A stretch of DNA of 64,000 nt from Ciona intestinalis (Eukaryota > Chordata > Ascidiacea > Phlebobranchia > Cionidae), in NCBI RefSeq assembly GCF_000224145.3, contig NC_020169.2:4785555-4849554 (forward strand), given 5' to 3'. Each line of letters opens with the position of its first letter. Within the stretch, counting starts at the first letter, position 1. This document shows positions 34,134-46,977 of the stretch, one piece after another. The notes beneath the pieces are model-generated. The model was not told the DNA's origin. It did not search any database and was given only the letters and a program-made list of their open reading frames with translations. The position numbers and the translations under genes are program-made.

Positions 34134-34515
34134 ACAGAGTTTTAAACGGCAGAAACTGCCCTAGTGAGTAGTCAGTCACTGAGTCAATGATTTAATTAGT
34201 AAACAAAAAACTGAAAGTGGGTATATTCCAAGCATAGGTTTGGCGTATAAAATTAAAGTTGGACAAGGAAATCCGCGTTTTAACTCTTAGCATTTATGTT
34301 TTATAACTATATATGTGTATGTGTATAATAATGTCTGGTGTCAGAAGATAACTATATTATCACGCTACTTTGAAATGTAGTATATAAATTAAGGTTACAG
34401 TTATGTTTTTAAACATTTCTCAAATAAATTCATATTAATAAATCAATATATGCAAAATGTTCTAGTTGATATTGATAGGATATTTGCATATAGACGGCCA
34501 GACGGGTAGTTTATA
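34134..34515. promoter_or_regulatory. divergent upstream region
   Basis: About 380 bases lie between the small minus-strand gene and the plus-strand C1orf52 homologue. The sequence is AT-rich with TATATATGTGTATGTGTATA near 34306. It probably serves as a two-way promoter; no exon is visible. Confidence 0.4.
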
Positions 34516-35242
34516 ATGACTGAAAGTCCAGATACTGAAGGCACCTTATCCTTCTTCCAAGTGGCAAGTGATGAAGAATTATCCGACTCTGATTGTTCGG
34601 AAAATGAAGAAGCTGTCAAGTCCGAAGAGGTTGTTCCAGAAAAACAAAGATCATCTGTTCTTCCCTCCCCTTTATGTGTCCTGGCAGATGCAAAAACTCC
34701 AGAATTTGTCACAAGTCATTTGTCATCAGATTTGAAGTGGGACAAAATGGTTAAAAAAGCTCCATATATCGCTCCTAAGGAATTTAAACCATGGGAAAAT
34801 GATCTACCTGCGTTTGAGTCAAAATCAAATGTTAAAGACTCTAAACCGGACATAGCATCTTGTGAAACCCTACTATATACCTTCGAGTATGGCTCGACCA
34901 TGTTGAGGTTAAACCCACCTTTGTTGAATCCAAAGAAATAATGGTTTCTTCTTAGATTGTTGACCATGCTATAGTTCGTGGTCCAAAATGTATAAAGATG
35001 ATGTTGAAGACAGAAGAGCATATAAACGTCCTCGGGGAGAAGATGAAGACGAAGAGTTAAGAGGATTTTGTCACACAGACTTGGATGCGAAAAAGGTTGC
35101 TTTCCACAGTAAAAACAACCAATCTACAACTCACCACGATAAGGAAAAGCGGAAAAGAAATTTAGGACAAGCGAATAGAGAAAAAATGTTTGTTGAAGAT
35201 GAAAAAAGAGTTTTAAGACAAGAATTTGCAGAGAATTTTTAA
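34516..35242 (+). CDS. C1orf52/UPF0690 family protein
   Basis: Two exons, 34516-34886 and 34975-35242, give about 212 residues. The N-terminal half is acidic and Ser-rich (DEELSDSDCSENEE). It is followed by LKWDKMVKKAPYIAPKEFKP, which corresponds to the human C1orf52 stretch around IDWERHVVKAPEEPPKEFK. After the splice comes WSKMYKDDVEDR, matching WSNIYEDNGDDA, and then a charged Lys/Glu/Arg tail. The family is conserved in animals, but its function is not established. The intron is 88 bases with donor CGA|GTATGG and acceptor GCTATAG. Reading through it gives a different 141-residue product ending at 34941. The family call rests on two short matched blocks in the right order. Confidence 0.75.
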
Positions 35243-35467
35243 ACTTGCATTAATAACTGTTGATATTTTTTCCATTTATTACTTTTAGCCTTTTCTTTAT
35301 TTGAAAAGGATTTTATTTTAAATTGTTTGCCAACTAATCAAAAAACTAGGTGTTTGCCGTTTATGATATAGTTTTGTTAAACTTTTAAACAAAATGATCA
35401 TATTTTATAGAATACCTTTCCATTGCACAGGAAGAAGAGTGTTTTGTACAATATATATATTATAAAT

Positions 35468-38400
35468 ATGAGTGTAAATTTTTTTAAACATAACGCCAAG
35501 CTAGTTTGAGGCCTAACAAAGATGTTTTAAATGACAACACAGACACTGATTGGTAAGTTAGGTTTTTTTTTACCAGGTTTGCAGTTCGTTTTATTGCTCT
35601 AGTTTAATTACCTCGTACACCTAACACCTCAATTCATTATGATGTAATAATTGATTTGTTTCAGGGCTTTGTTCACATACGAAGGAAATCAAAACGATTT
35701 GAAAGTCCAAGGCACCGGAGGTAATTATGATGTAATAATTTGGCATTCGATGATTGTGATATCATAACTTGGCATTGTAAATGTAATCCAGAAATGTATC
35801 ATCCAAACTTATTAATTGGACCTATGGCATAATATATATTTAGTATGGCTGCTATAATATAGCGTATTGAGAAGGTTATAGTATTTGAGTAATCAATATA
35901 TGTGTCATAGTGTCAATGCATAGAAGTATATTCCTTATGAGTCACCTATTAAACAAGGAACTGAAAGTAGTCTCGTACAAACACCACACAATCCACCATC
36001 AGTATGCTATATAGCCTGAGGATATTATCATTCAACATATTGATATTATCTATTATAATAACATTGCCATTGTTTACTTGCAATGGTAATTGGAATCTCC
36101 TGAACCTGCTTGATATATAACACAAGTAGGAGCCACTGCATGCATGTTAGGTGTTATTACAACTTTTTGCCAATTTTTTTGCTGCTTTTTTATGCAGGTG
36201 TCATTGTTAAACAAACGGCAAAATATGGTGGGCCACTCCTTAAGGTTTACGGCTGAAAGATAAGTTCACTTATAAATTATAACAGTCCTGTTGTCATAGT
36301 GTACATTGAGTTTTATAATATGTTACCATAATACTATATCTATAGTATATGTGGAACAGGCCATTATTATGTTTATATTCAAACAGATGAAGGCTTGGAG
36401 GAATTAGAATCTGAATTCAACAGTGGAAAGATAATGTATGCGTTTGTGAGGGTGAAAGATCCAAATACAAAAATGATTAAGTTTATCCTCATTGTGTGGG
36501 TGAGTGACTGATCTGTTTGGTGTTCAATCCTACTCTACACAGAATAGCCAAGATAACCTGCTACAATAGTTTTATGTTTAAGTTTGTTGGTGTCCTCTTA
36601 CACAACACATATAAAGGATCACCCTTAGTATTATGTTACCATTTACCAACCATGCCTTCTGCACCAATGTGACAGATACACATTGATACATAGGCATCAG
36701 TTTATAAGGCATCAGTTTATATATCTCATTTCGAGTCATATTCACAATAACTATAGAGTTGCTCCTTTTCATTTAAAAGTATGTTTCCAGTTTTCACCTT
36801 CTACAAGCAATTCAAGCTACCAGTTTTCATGTCTCATAAATTTATGCATAAAACCAGCAACTACACACTTACAGTGATTACAATAATTTAATTTAAAAAT
36901 ATTTAAATTAATTTCCATGTATGTTTGTTTATAGCAAGGCGAAGGTGTACCTGCTACCAGGAAAGGAGCGTGCGCCAACCACGTTAAAGATGTTAATCGT
37001 TTCTTTAAGGTAGGACAATTCATTTACTATTTTTTGCCCTTATGTATGTAACAGCTGCATATGTCATAATTAGAGTAGTCTTTCAGTGGGCATTCTAAGA
37101 AGGCCTATTCTGTTTAACTTTTTAGGATACATCATCAAATGTACGTCATGATTGTAACTTTAAAACGACTGTACTGTTTTTCTGTTATTAGCTATGTTAT
37201 AATAAATATTAAAAAAACATTCCAGCCAATCTCCTTAATCAATAAGGTTTCCTAGTTTGAGTGTAACTCTATTTTAACCGTTTCCTTAAAATTTTACTAA
37301 AAATTTAAAATGAAATATACATTAACATGGGTAAGGTCCTAAGGCGTGACATGCCATAGGCCTTGAAATTCAGGCCAGGGTTGGCTAGTTACCCTAAGAT
37401 AACATTATTAAGATATATAATACCCTCACAGGGAAGTCACATGACCTTATATTGTCGTAACGATGATGAAGGGTCAGCCGATGAAATCATGAAACAAGTC
37501 ACTAAAACTACATCAAACTTTACCTTTGTTGCTCCAAAAGAAGATTCCAACATACCTGCCCCAGTGGTAAGTCAGATGCATACACATACTACTTTTAATT
37601 GGACCTATGCCCCCCCCCCCCCAAAAAAAAAAACAGCTACAGGATAAAAGTTAATGCATAGTATGAGTTGTGTTTAATTTTATTTTGGGGATTCTGTTTT
37701 CAAAACGTTAGGTGGATTAGAATTAAGATTAATAAGTTTAACTTTAACACATAAGGTTCAAATATTGTATGTTTAACTGTAGTCTGTACTGTATTTTATG
37801 TTTGGTTTCAAGCTAGTTGTTTACCTACATATATTTGCCATGTAAAACAGATATACTTCCCTAATGCCAATATGTGCTATGGTGTTACGTATTAAACCAT
37901 ACACTGTATAAGTCCAACTCCTTTTAAGCAAATTGAACCAAGCCTAAGACTATGCTAAAGTTAAATGTCTTTCAGTAAATATTTATTTTACTAAAACTAA
38001 AGTTATAAATTAGGGTTGTATATGTAAAATAGGTTGTTTAACTATAGTTTGTAATACATTTAATTTAATAAACAGTCACAAATATTTAAACTTATTCCTA
38101 ACAATTAATAAGGTCGAAAAATCTTCTGTTTTATAGAGTTAGTATGAAGCATGATATATTGATATGGTAGATATATTGTTATTGCATGGTTTATTTTATT
38201 ATTTAAGTGCTTTCATAATGATTTAAACCATACTGCTATCAGTGTCAAATGGGTTTAAAACAATTAAACAAATTATCAATTTACTATTGATTTACTTTTG
38301 TTTGAAACATTATTGGAACTTGAACTCCAATTTTAATTGTTGTTAAATTAATAAGTACTTGTATGTATTCATGAAAAAATATTTTATTCGTTCTGATCTT

Positions 38401-41400
38401 TATTTATGGCCACTTATGTCTGAATAAGTAAATGCTGTACACAACTAGGCTATATGAATGTACAGTGTATGTTGTATTATGGCAGGGGCACATATATATA
38501 TATAACTATTGTATTTTCAGAATTAAATAATATAGTGTTTGTAATTTTTTATCGGGTCATCTAATATAAAGGAAGTAGTATATTTTAGACGAAATATATA
38601 TATATATATATACTTTTATTGCCAAACGACACATAGTGTAGCAAATGTTACTATCTTAGTATGTCTGCTATGTAAACAATGTGCGAATGTGGTGTTTGTC
38701 TGCTGTTATTCATAAGGTATTCCCCTGTTACTCCTTCAATCACCAAATTAGGGCGTTAGATCATATGATTAATATTTACTTGAAAGTATCTGCTACAGTT
38801 TCTCAGTATCTATTTCTGAACACATTTTCCTGTAGTTTTAACTGTATACATTCAACTGACAAAGATTTCATATTCAACTTTAATTTATTTGTTGATGTTA
38901 TATTACGTTCCATAGCCATTTGATTCTTACACATGATTACTTGATGTTTTAATCTCCACATTTAAGTTGAATTACTTATTTAAATTTCAGTTTTAATTCT
39001 TCTTTGAATAAATTTTCAAAAGAATCTTCTCAAATTAATGACAATAGACTGGTTTAATTACAAAAACTGTATTCCATAAAGTTTTTTTTTCCAACATGAA
39101 GTGTATTTATTTTCCTATTCTTATTGTTTATTAAACTTTGTTGCATTTTCTTTTCCTAACAACCATTTTTATTTGCTACTAACACAAATGGTGAAACATC
39201 CAGAGTTCTGTTTATAAACGAATCAATCCCGAAAAAGAAATTCTCGCTTCAAGAGATGATAAGTTTTGGGTTCGAATGCAGGTAAACTTGATTCAGCATC
39301 TTTCAGTTTATTTTTGTTGTCATGAAACCAAGGAAAAGACTAAAATTATATGAGTGAGTATTCATGGGTCAACCATCAACAGTGTCACTGTATTCTGTAT
39401 ATGATAACATGAATAATAGACCCTGGTTTTAAAATATGTTCACATGTTGATTATAAGTGTTGCATGTTGATTATTATATTATAAATTTATTATTTATATA
39501 TTTTGACCAATTTTTTTTACAATATTCCACATACATGCTGTATACTATGTTCACATATGTCTGCTCCTGCTGCTGTGAACAGTGAACACGCATACTTATA
39601 TGTGTTACACCATTATCAAATGCTTGCAATAGTAAACAGAGGAAACAGCATAATTATGATGAGTCACAACGTGTTTTTGCTGAGTCAGGCTGAAGAGGAC
39701 GCACGAAAACAAGAAGAAAAGAAAAGATTAATCGAATTACGGAAAAAGGAAGCCGTGGAAATTAAGGAGCGAGAACAAAAGTGAGTTTCATTTTAATACG
39801 TAAAAAAATTAACCGTCATCGCCAAGGACACAAATGCTTATGTGGTGGCACTGATGTGTATCAAACCCGTATCCTCAAGTCTAGGGCAACTGGTTCATGG
39901 AGTGATAGATAACATTGAAAGGAAATGTAAAAGGCTCTAAAATTTTTTATTAAATTATTATCGAATGGAAGAATACTGAAAAATCCTAAGGGTATGTAAA
40001 CAATTCTTTAACACAGATCAGAGGAGGCGAGAAACCGATTGGTGAAGCAAAGAGAACAAGAAATAAGTGAGAAAATGAAAGCTCAAAAGATTGCTGATGA
40101 CTTAGAAGATGTTCGACAGAAGGAGAAAAAGGCATGGGTGAGTGTAAAATGCTTATCACCAAGCTAAGAGTGGCATCTTATACATCACAGGACATGCTAT
40201 GTGAAATGCTTTACTTTAGAAGTTTTCTTTATCTTGTTAAACTTTTGTAACAAAGGTGGGTGGGGGGCTTGTACAGATTGTTTACTTACTGACATAGCTC
40301 ATGCTTAATGTCAAATCATTACAAAAGTGACAACTATTATCTTATATAGCAACAAATGTTTGGAGTGCGACAGTTTATCTTTAAATATATAAATATATAT
40401 ATAACAACGTGATGTTGCAAAGTATTTGTAACAACGTGATGTTGCAGGAACAACAAGAGAAAGAACAAGAGGAGTCTCTTCGTGAGCAGCGACAGATGAG
40501 AAGGACACAATCTATCGAACACGCTCAGGAAGCAGAAGTTCTCACCACAAAAAGAGGAAACAATCCTCGAGCGATGTGGGAGCAAAGGGAGAAGGAAGCA
40601 AACGCCCCTCCTCCTGTTAGGTTTGTGATGTCATAATTAAAACAATGCTTAATTTGTGATGAAGACAGTAGATTTTAAACAATGGACTTATTTGAAAGTT
40701 AGCCTTAGGAAAATATGAGGTTTAGTTTTTTAAGGGTCTAGCAATGCCTTTTTAGTTATTAAGACTACCGCAGCCTATAATATAACATAAAATAAATATA
40801 GGCCATAAAAAGCTGTGATAACTTTCTTGACTTAAAATTTTCAAAGAAACACTATAATCAAACCAGGAAGTACAGTTCAAGTGGTTCTCGTACTTCAAGC
40901 ATCAGCGAACAACCCGAGCCAGCAACCAATTACGTACCACCACCAAAACCAGCGCACCAGGAACCAGAACCAGTTCATTACGAACCAGAACCTGAACCTG
41001 AACCATATGAAACAGGGCCCCAACCAACTACTTATGAACCAGAACCAGCTTACCAGTCTGCTGAACCAGTTAAGGATCAAATGTACAGTGAACCACCAGC
41101 AGAACCAAGCATGCCTGAACCATCCTATCAACCAGACAACCAATATGAAACAGACCAGCAACAATATGACAACCAGCAACAATATGACAACCAGCAACAT
41201 TATGACAACCAACAACAATATGAAGAACAACAACCGTATGAGGATCAACATGTAGACGCAGGTAATGGGCCGCTTATGGTTTAGCATGGATGCATATAAC
41301 AATAAAATTAAAATAATTTTAGGAGCATAATTTATTTCATGGTTTTGATTATTTTATAATTGTATGATTTTACACTTACTTTGGAAAGTCAATATTCTTA

Positions 41401-42843
41401 TTTTTGGTTTATTTTTAAATATCCGTATTACCACTAAAACTTTTTTCCATTATAAATAAAAATAAAAATATTGAGATCATGAAATATTTTATACTCGTTA
41501 CCTAAACAGCTTTATTAGTTTGTATTAATTCGGTGCGCCATTACTGTTTTTTTTATTAATTGACCAAATATTTAACAAAACTACTTCAGGATATTACAAT
41601 GGGAATGACTACAACTATGAAGGTATACTTACAATGTAGTGTATGATGCATGGCTTTAAATAACCACTAACAACTTCAACCATGCAGCACTATAGATAGA
41701 TTAGATTGATTAGATATTTTGGTATCTCCTGGTAAATGATAGTTTGTTTACCAAACTGTATGAGTGTATGTGATTAGTATTTTATAACTTCACCAGTAAA
41801 GAGAATTGATTTGGATTAGTATACTTGTCACGTACTTAATATTGCTGTTTATAGGTATATATGTGTTTTAGATGTATGATTTAGAAAGAGTTAATCATAT
41901 CATAGACAATGATATTAGCTTCATTGTATGCTGTAGCTTTAGCCATGTGCACTCAATGAAATTTAAGACATGTCAAATATGCATTTGTTGTAGGTTTTTA
42001 CACTAAATTAAACATGATTTTTTAAGGACACTACACTATGTACCAATTTATTTGTAGTTTTAGTATTAGCTTCACAAAATCATATCATTTACACAAGTTT
42101 TACTTTGTTGTTTGATGCACTTTATGTTGTCACTGCATTTCTAGCAACTCGATATTTCAACGAAAGTTGAAATGTGTAATACTAACTGTAGTGTGCACAT
42201 TGCTACATAAGGACATTGGCATACTACTACTATAATCACTATAGAGTAAGGATTTCTAATTATATACAACAACTGCAGGTCATTATTCAGAAGTATCGGG
42301 CCAATACCAAGAAAGTGCGCAGTGTTCCGCTGAAGCCATGTATGATTATCAAGCTGGTAGGTCACTTGTATGGCTTAAAGATGAGATTAATTATAATCAC
42401 CCACAGAGTCACATATGCAGAAATTTATATGCGACCACAAGGTTTATGAAACAAAACAGCCAGGTTATATTGACTGACATTACTTCTGCCTAACATCGAT
42501 AAATAAGTTTCATTACTTAATACCTAATTTCTTCCTATTAATGATGTTGGTCATTCAGTTTCGTCTTTTTCTAAAGGAAACCTACATTTCTGCCTAATTA
42601 TCATAGTGCAAAAAATACCAGTGAAGCACCAAATATTTCTTAATTTCACATACGGGAGTATGGTTATCTCGTCTTTAAGAATTATTTAGCATTGTTTCGT
42701 CACCAGCCGATGACACTGAGATTTCATTTGATCCTGGTGATGTTATCACTGACATCGAGCAGATTGATGAAGGATGGTGGAGAGGAACTGCTCCAAATGG
42801 GAGTAACGGTCTCTTCCCAGCAAACTATGTCACTCTTCTTTAA
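35468..42843 (+). CDS. DBNL: drebrin-like protein (DBNL/ABP1), actin-binding adaptor
   Basis: Thirteen exons: 35468-35552, 35665-35720, 36387-36499, 36935-37009, 37432-37566, 39204-39281, 39689-39780, 40017-40137, 40448-40620, 40867-41261, 41590-41622, 42279-42356 and 42707-42843, about 522 residues. The N-terminal ADF-H domain ([19 protein letters not shown], then [35 protein letters not shown]) binds F-actin. A Lys/Glu-rich coiled coil (exons 7-9) follows, then a Pro/Glu/Gln-rich linker with QQYDNQ repeats. The C-terminal SH3 domain ([28 protein letters not shown]) recruits dynamin-type partners. It links cortical actin to endocytosis. Exon 1 reads correctly only if one T (in GTTTGAG) and one A (in CTAACAAAG) are removed, giving [25 protein letters not shown]; this looks like assembly error. 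All other joins keep frame. Confidence 0.95.
37567..39203. other. large DBNL intron
   Basis: The longest intron of DBNL, 1.64 kb. It holds a poly-C/poly-A run at 37609-37632 and a TA microsatellite near 38597-38612. No exon or recognisable mobile element is seen. Confidence 0.6.
39815..39905 (-). repeat. partial SINE in DBNL intron
   Basis: CGCCAAGGACACAAATGCTT, ATCAAACCCGTATCC and CTAGGGCAACTGGTTCATGG resemble the tRNA-like head and adjoining body of the minus-oriented SINE copies. Confidence 0.5.
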
Positions 42844-44665
42844 AAAGGCAACTTTTTAAATAATTGAACAAAAAAACTAAAGGCAATTTTCGAAGCATTC
42901 AATGCAAAGTGCATTCTTTTTTTGGCAACTACTGTAGTTTGATTAAAATCAAATTGTTCTTTAATTTTTTTTAATTATCCACTGAATCAAATCAAGAAAG
43001 GAGTATGTTATTGTTTACCCTGTGTATTTAACAAAGCACTTTATAAAATTTACAAAATGCAAGCTTACTGCATTGAGGTGTGAATTTTGAATGTAAATTC
43101 AGAGTCAATTCTGATGTTTCACAGTGTGGCTTATTACCGGCTGAAAGTTTCATTGTATATTTGTACTTTATTTGAATAATGCAAAATCATGCAGCTTTGT
43201 ATACAGTTTTACAATTTCCATTGGCTAATTTGAGTTGATTAAAAACTGCCAATTTGTACATAATGTGATTATATATCATATGAAGATCTGCACTTTATCC
43301 AAACCATATATGGAGTGTATCATTGTGTTTTATGTTTTTCAGTATGTCAATACATATATCGTATTAGATACAAGTTTTATTTTAAAGTTTCATAAGCAAA
43401 CCCGAGATTGGCGACGGCGTCAAATTTATTAGCGGCTACATGTCACTAATGCAGCTGTCTTTAGTGTCTTGCTGCTTTCCTAACAGCCTTTTTCTTGAGA
43501 AAAAATGGCACTAGACGTAAGTGCGATTATTAGTCGCCAAAAATGAAGCTAGCAACATTTAAAAAGTTATTTTATTTTTAAAAAGTTCTTTGTAAATTAT
43601 ATCAGTATTAAGTAGGTCATCAGATTTGATTGAATTAGTTTTTAAATAAACTAGTGTCAAGTAGACGCCACAGTACGTGACGTATTGTTCAGACGCCACA
43701 AACTGTGCACATGATCAGAAAAAGCGGTTTTCTGTGCGAGTTTTAGTTTCATAAAGTAAAGATAGATTTGCGGAAGTTATACGTATTTAAATGATCAAAA
43801 TATAAAAAGCTGTAATTTATAATAGTGTGGTATCTTCGACTTTCGTTTTTAAGCTATTATAACTGTTGGCTAGAGGTCAAACAAGTATAACCGCAATGCT
43901 GCCGAATTTTGTTATATTCGTCAACAGAACTTCTAAATGTGACTAAATTGACCCAGTAATGTATTTATCAATGGATTATAAATGGCAGGAATGGATTTTA
44001 GCATAAACTTTCCCTAAATATTTCCCGCTAATTGAATTCTTGATTTTGTGTTTCGTTAATTTAAAAACGTATTAATATAATGTATAACCTAAAACGTACC
44101 ATTAGTAAACGCAGTATAGGTTTATTAATCAGAGTATCACAACTGCATGTACGATTTTATTGTTTTCATAATAAATGTTAGTATTTGTTTAACATATGCT
44201 CATTAATTTAACCATGTTAAAAATTCTAGTAAAATTGAATAACGATATAATACGAACGCTTTGCTTCTAAATGTGTTTCTTTTGCTCGCTTTCATTAAAG
44301 TTTAACAATTTCCATAACTGTAAAAATATTTATATTTACCTCTGGTTTCATTCAATTGTTATTGAATGTAAAATCACAAATAAACAGTCAATTTACCATT
44401 TAGTGTGTAACACTATACATTAGAATAAATTACGTCATGCAACAAAGATTATGCATTCAGGAATATCTATCCTGTATGCAAGATTTTGTTGGAACAGTAT
44501 TGTGCAAATTAGCATCTAGACACGCCTTATACAGTGTTAATGTTCCCAATAAAAATTAATCACTCTTTATTTCTCACCAGTTATTGTATTAATTTTGTAA
44601 GTTTGCGAATAATTACGCCAATAATCAACATTTTGCGCTACTTCTGTGCTTCGCAAAACATCTAA
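42844..44665. other. interval between DBNL and importin alpha
   Basis: The first few hundred bases are the likely DBNL 3' UTR. AGACGCCACA occurs twice (near 43664 and 43691) around TACGTGACGTATTG. The remainder is AT-rich and shows no exon; the promoter of the importin gene should be near the end. Confidence 0.5.
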
Positions 44666-46944
44666 ATGAACACACCAAATGAAGAACCGTTGATTATGGA
44701 AAACAAACCAGATAATCATCGGTTTAAAAACTGGAAACACAAAGGAAGAGACACAGAGGTAAATTCATTTATTAAAAATCTAGGAAGCTATTTTATTGCG
44801 CAATAATTCCAGGTTCTTTAATAGGCTACCACAATTTGGAAAAAAATAATTTTGTGTTCACGCTATTTTTTTGCAGATTTGTGTTTTTAAACGTGTTTTT
44901 GCGGAAATTTTAATGAAGGATTTTTTGGAACAATATTCATTATTAGGCCTGTGCAAAGATTTCATTCCAAATCTTACTAAAATACACATATTTTGGTGGA
45001 AATCAGGAGACAATGTCCAACAGTTACTGATCAGTATGGCATGTGTAAAATGAAAACTATTCATAAAAGTTGTTAGCCTAAGTTTAGATAAGTATATAGG
45101 ATTTGAATTTGGTTCGGTTATAACGCACACAAAAGTCTTTCTATTTAATTATTTAAAAAACCATTTATTAGATTGCAATCGAATGTCAGCATGATTAAAC
45201 TATTTAAAATTTCCATTACAAAGGCATGTTACAAAGCCTAAAAGTTATCAAAAGCAGTCAATACTGTTGTTAGCTTGCAGTTTCTTTGTAAAATTGCTTG
45301 TTTTGCCACGACAGATAACAAAATGAACATGCACTCTAAAGCTCTCTGGGAAAATCAATATTTTATTATTTATTTTCCAATATTTCCCTTGTGTGTGGTT
45401 TGGCTGATGTTTATAGCTAGATAGAATAAATGCATTCAGAGGATTTTTCTTTGTTTTTATGAATGACATGCTAAAATGAGTATTATCACTATTTTATACA
45501 ACATGAAACATGATATGATTGTGATCATATTTAATACCAAATGTTATCATGCTGTTTCTCATCATACCGAATGCAAAAATATGTTAAGCTATAGAGATCT
45601 GTGTTTCTCTAATATATAGACTAGATTAGAATAGTGTTAAACACAATAGAAAATGAACTGTTTAATAATTTGACACTTGAGCATGTTTTATTTTTAGTCC
45701 TAACATAAATTTATCTTAACATGTTTGTGTGTTAAAGCTTCCAGGTTAATAATAAATCTATATTTATTGTTGGTTATATTCTGTCAGGCTATACAGGTTT
45801 CTTACCTATAGCCTCTTGGTAAAAAACTTGAGGTCAATAGTAATGAACCTAATGGTGCTTGGGTGTATATATTTATCACTACACAAAGTTCATGCATATG
45901 TTTTAATATTACAGTCCATGAGAAGACAACGTAATGACATGTCAGTAGAACTACGCAAACAGAAGAGAGGCGATCATCTTTTGAAACGAAGAAATGTCCC
46001 AATCGTTGAGGACAGTCTTGATGAATCTGATTCCGAAACCAAACCGGTATGTTTATTTATATATATATTTTATCATAGAAGTGTAATTCAAATATCCAGT
46101 CGCGCAACCAGTGAAATTTAGTGGATAGCGACCATCCTTTTTGTAAAAAATTAAATAAACAAGGACAGAGATTGAACCTTAAGTTTTTATGGCTGTGCCA
46201 CTGTACTGTAGATATCATGTTGTGACCGGCCAACCAGGCAAATACCATCTATCTATTAAACTTTTATTGTAGAGTAATAAAAAACCTTGGTTGCTCTGGA
46301 ATATTTTAGACTAACCGGTTTGGAGACCGCAAATTGGTGGTTTAATAGTTCAACAGCATAATATATAGAAAATTGTCCTGCAGAATGCCAAATCCTGAAA
46401 CTTTAAAACATTAGATTTATAAAAACATGTTATTACAGACATCATTAAAATTGGACGAAATTGTGGAAAATGCGAAAAGTACCGATGAAGCAGTCCAGTT
46501 GAATGCTGTGCAGCAAGCAAGAAAACTTTTATCCAGTGACCGTAACCCCCCTATCGATGATTTAATAAGATCAGGTCGGTTTGAAGTTTGTTCTTTGACC
46601 CTGTCTGTTATAGAAACAGCTGCTATTCTGTTTTGTGGTGATAGATATTCCACTTATGTGTTCATCACGAGTTTTAGTTATGTTTATGGTTGTGGCACAA
46701 CTAATTAAAAACTCACAATTTACACAAAACATGCTGAAAGTTTCTTAGATTATTGTTAATCTTAGTAATGATTTCTCGTTTAAGACTTTTTCGAAAGCAC
46801 CCCAGTGTGTCATGACAATCAGTATACCAAATACTGGTCTACATTTTGGTTCCTATACCTTGTATGTTGTGCTTTACATAAAACTTGTTGTTTCGAACTT
46901 TAGATAATATAATATAAATGATTCCTTTTATTGGAAATGTAAGA

Positions 46945-46977
<33 letters not shown>

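Noticed and set aside
40895-41302. 135-codon minus-strand frame rich in Trp, Phe and Leu
   Set aside because: It is the complement of the Gln/Asn/Pro-rich DBNL linker exon; such repeats give long antisense frames automatically.
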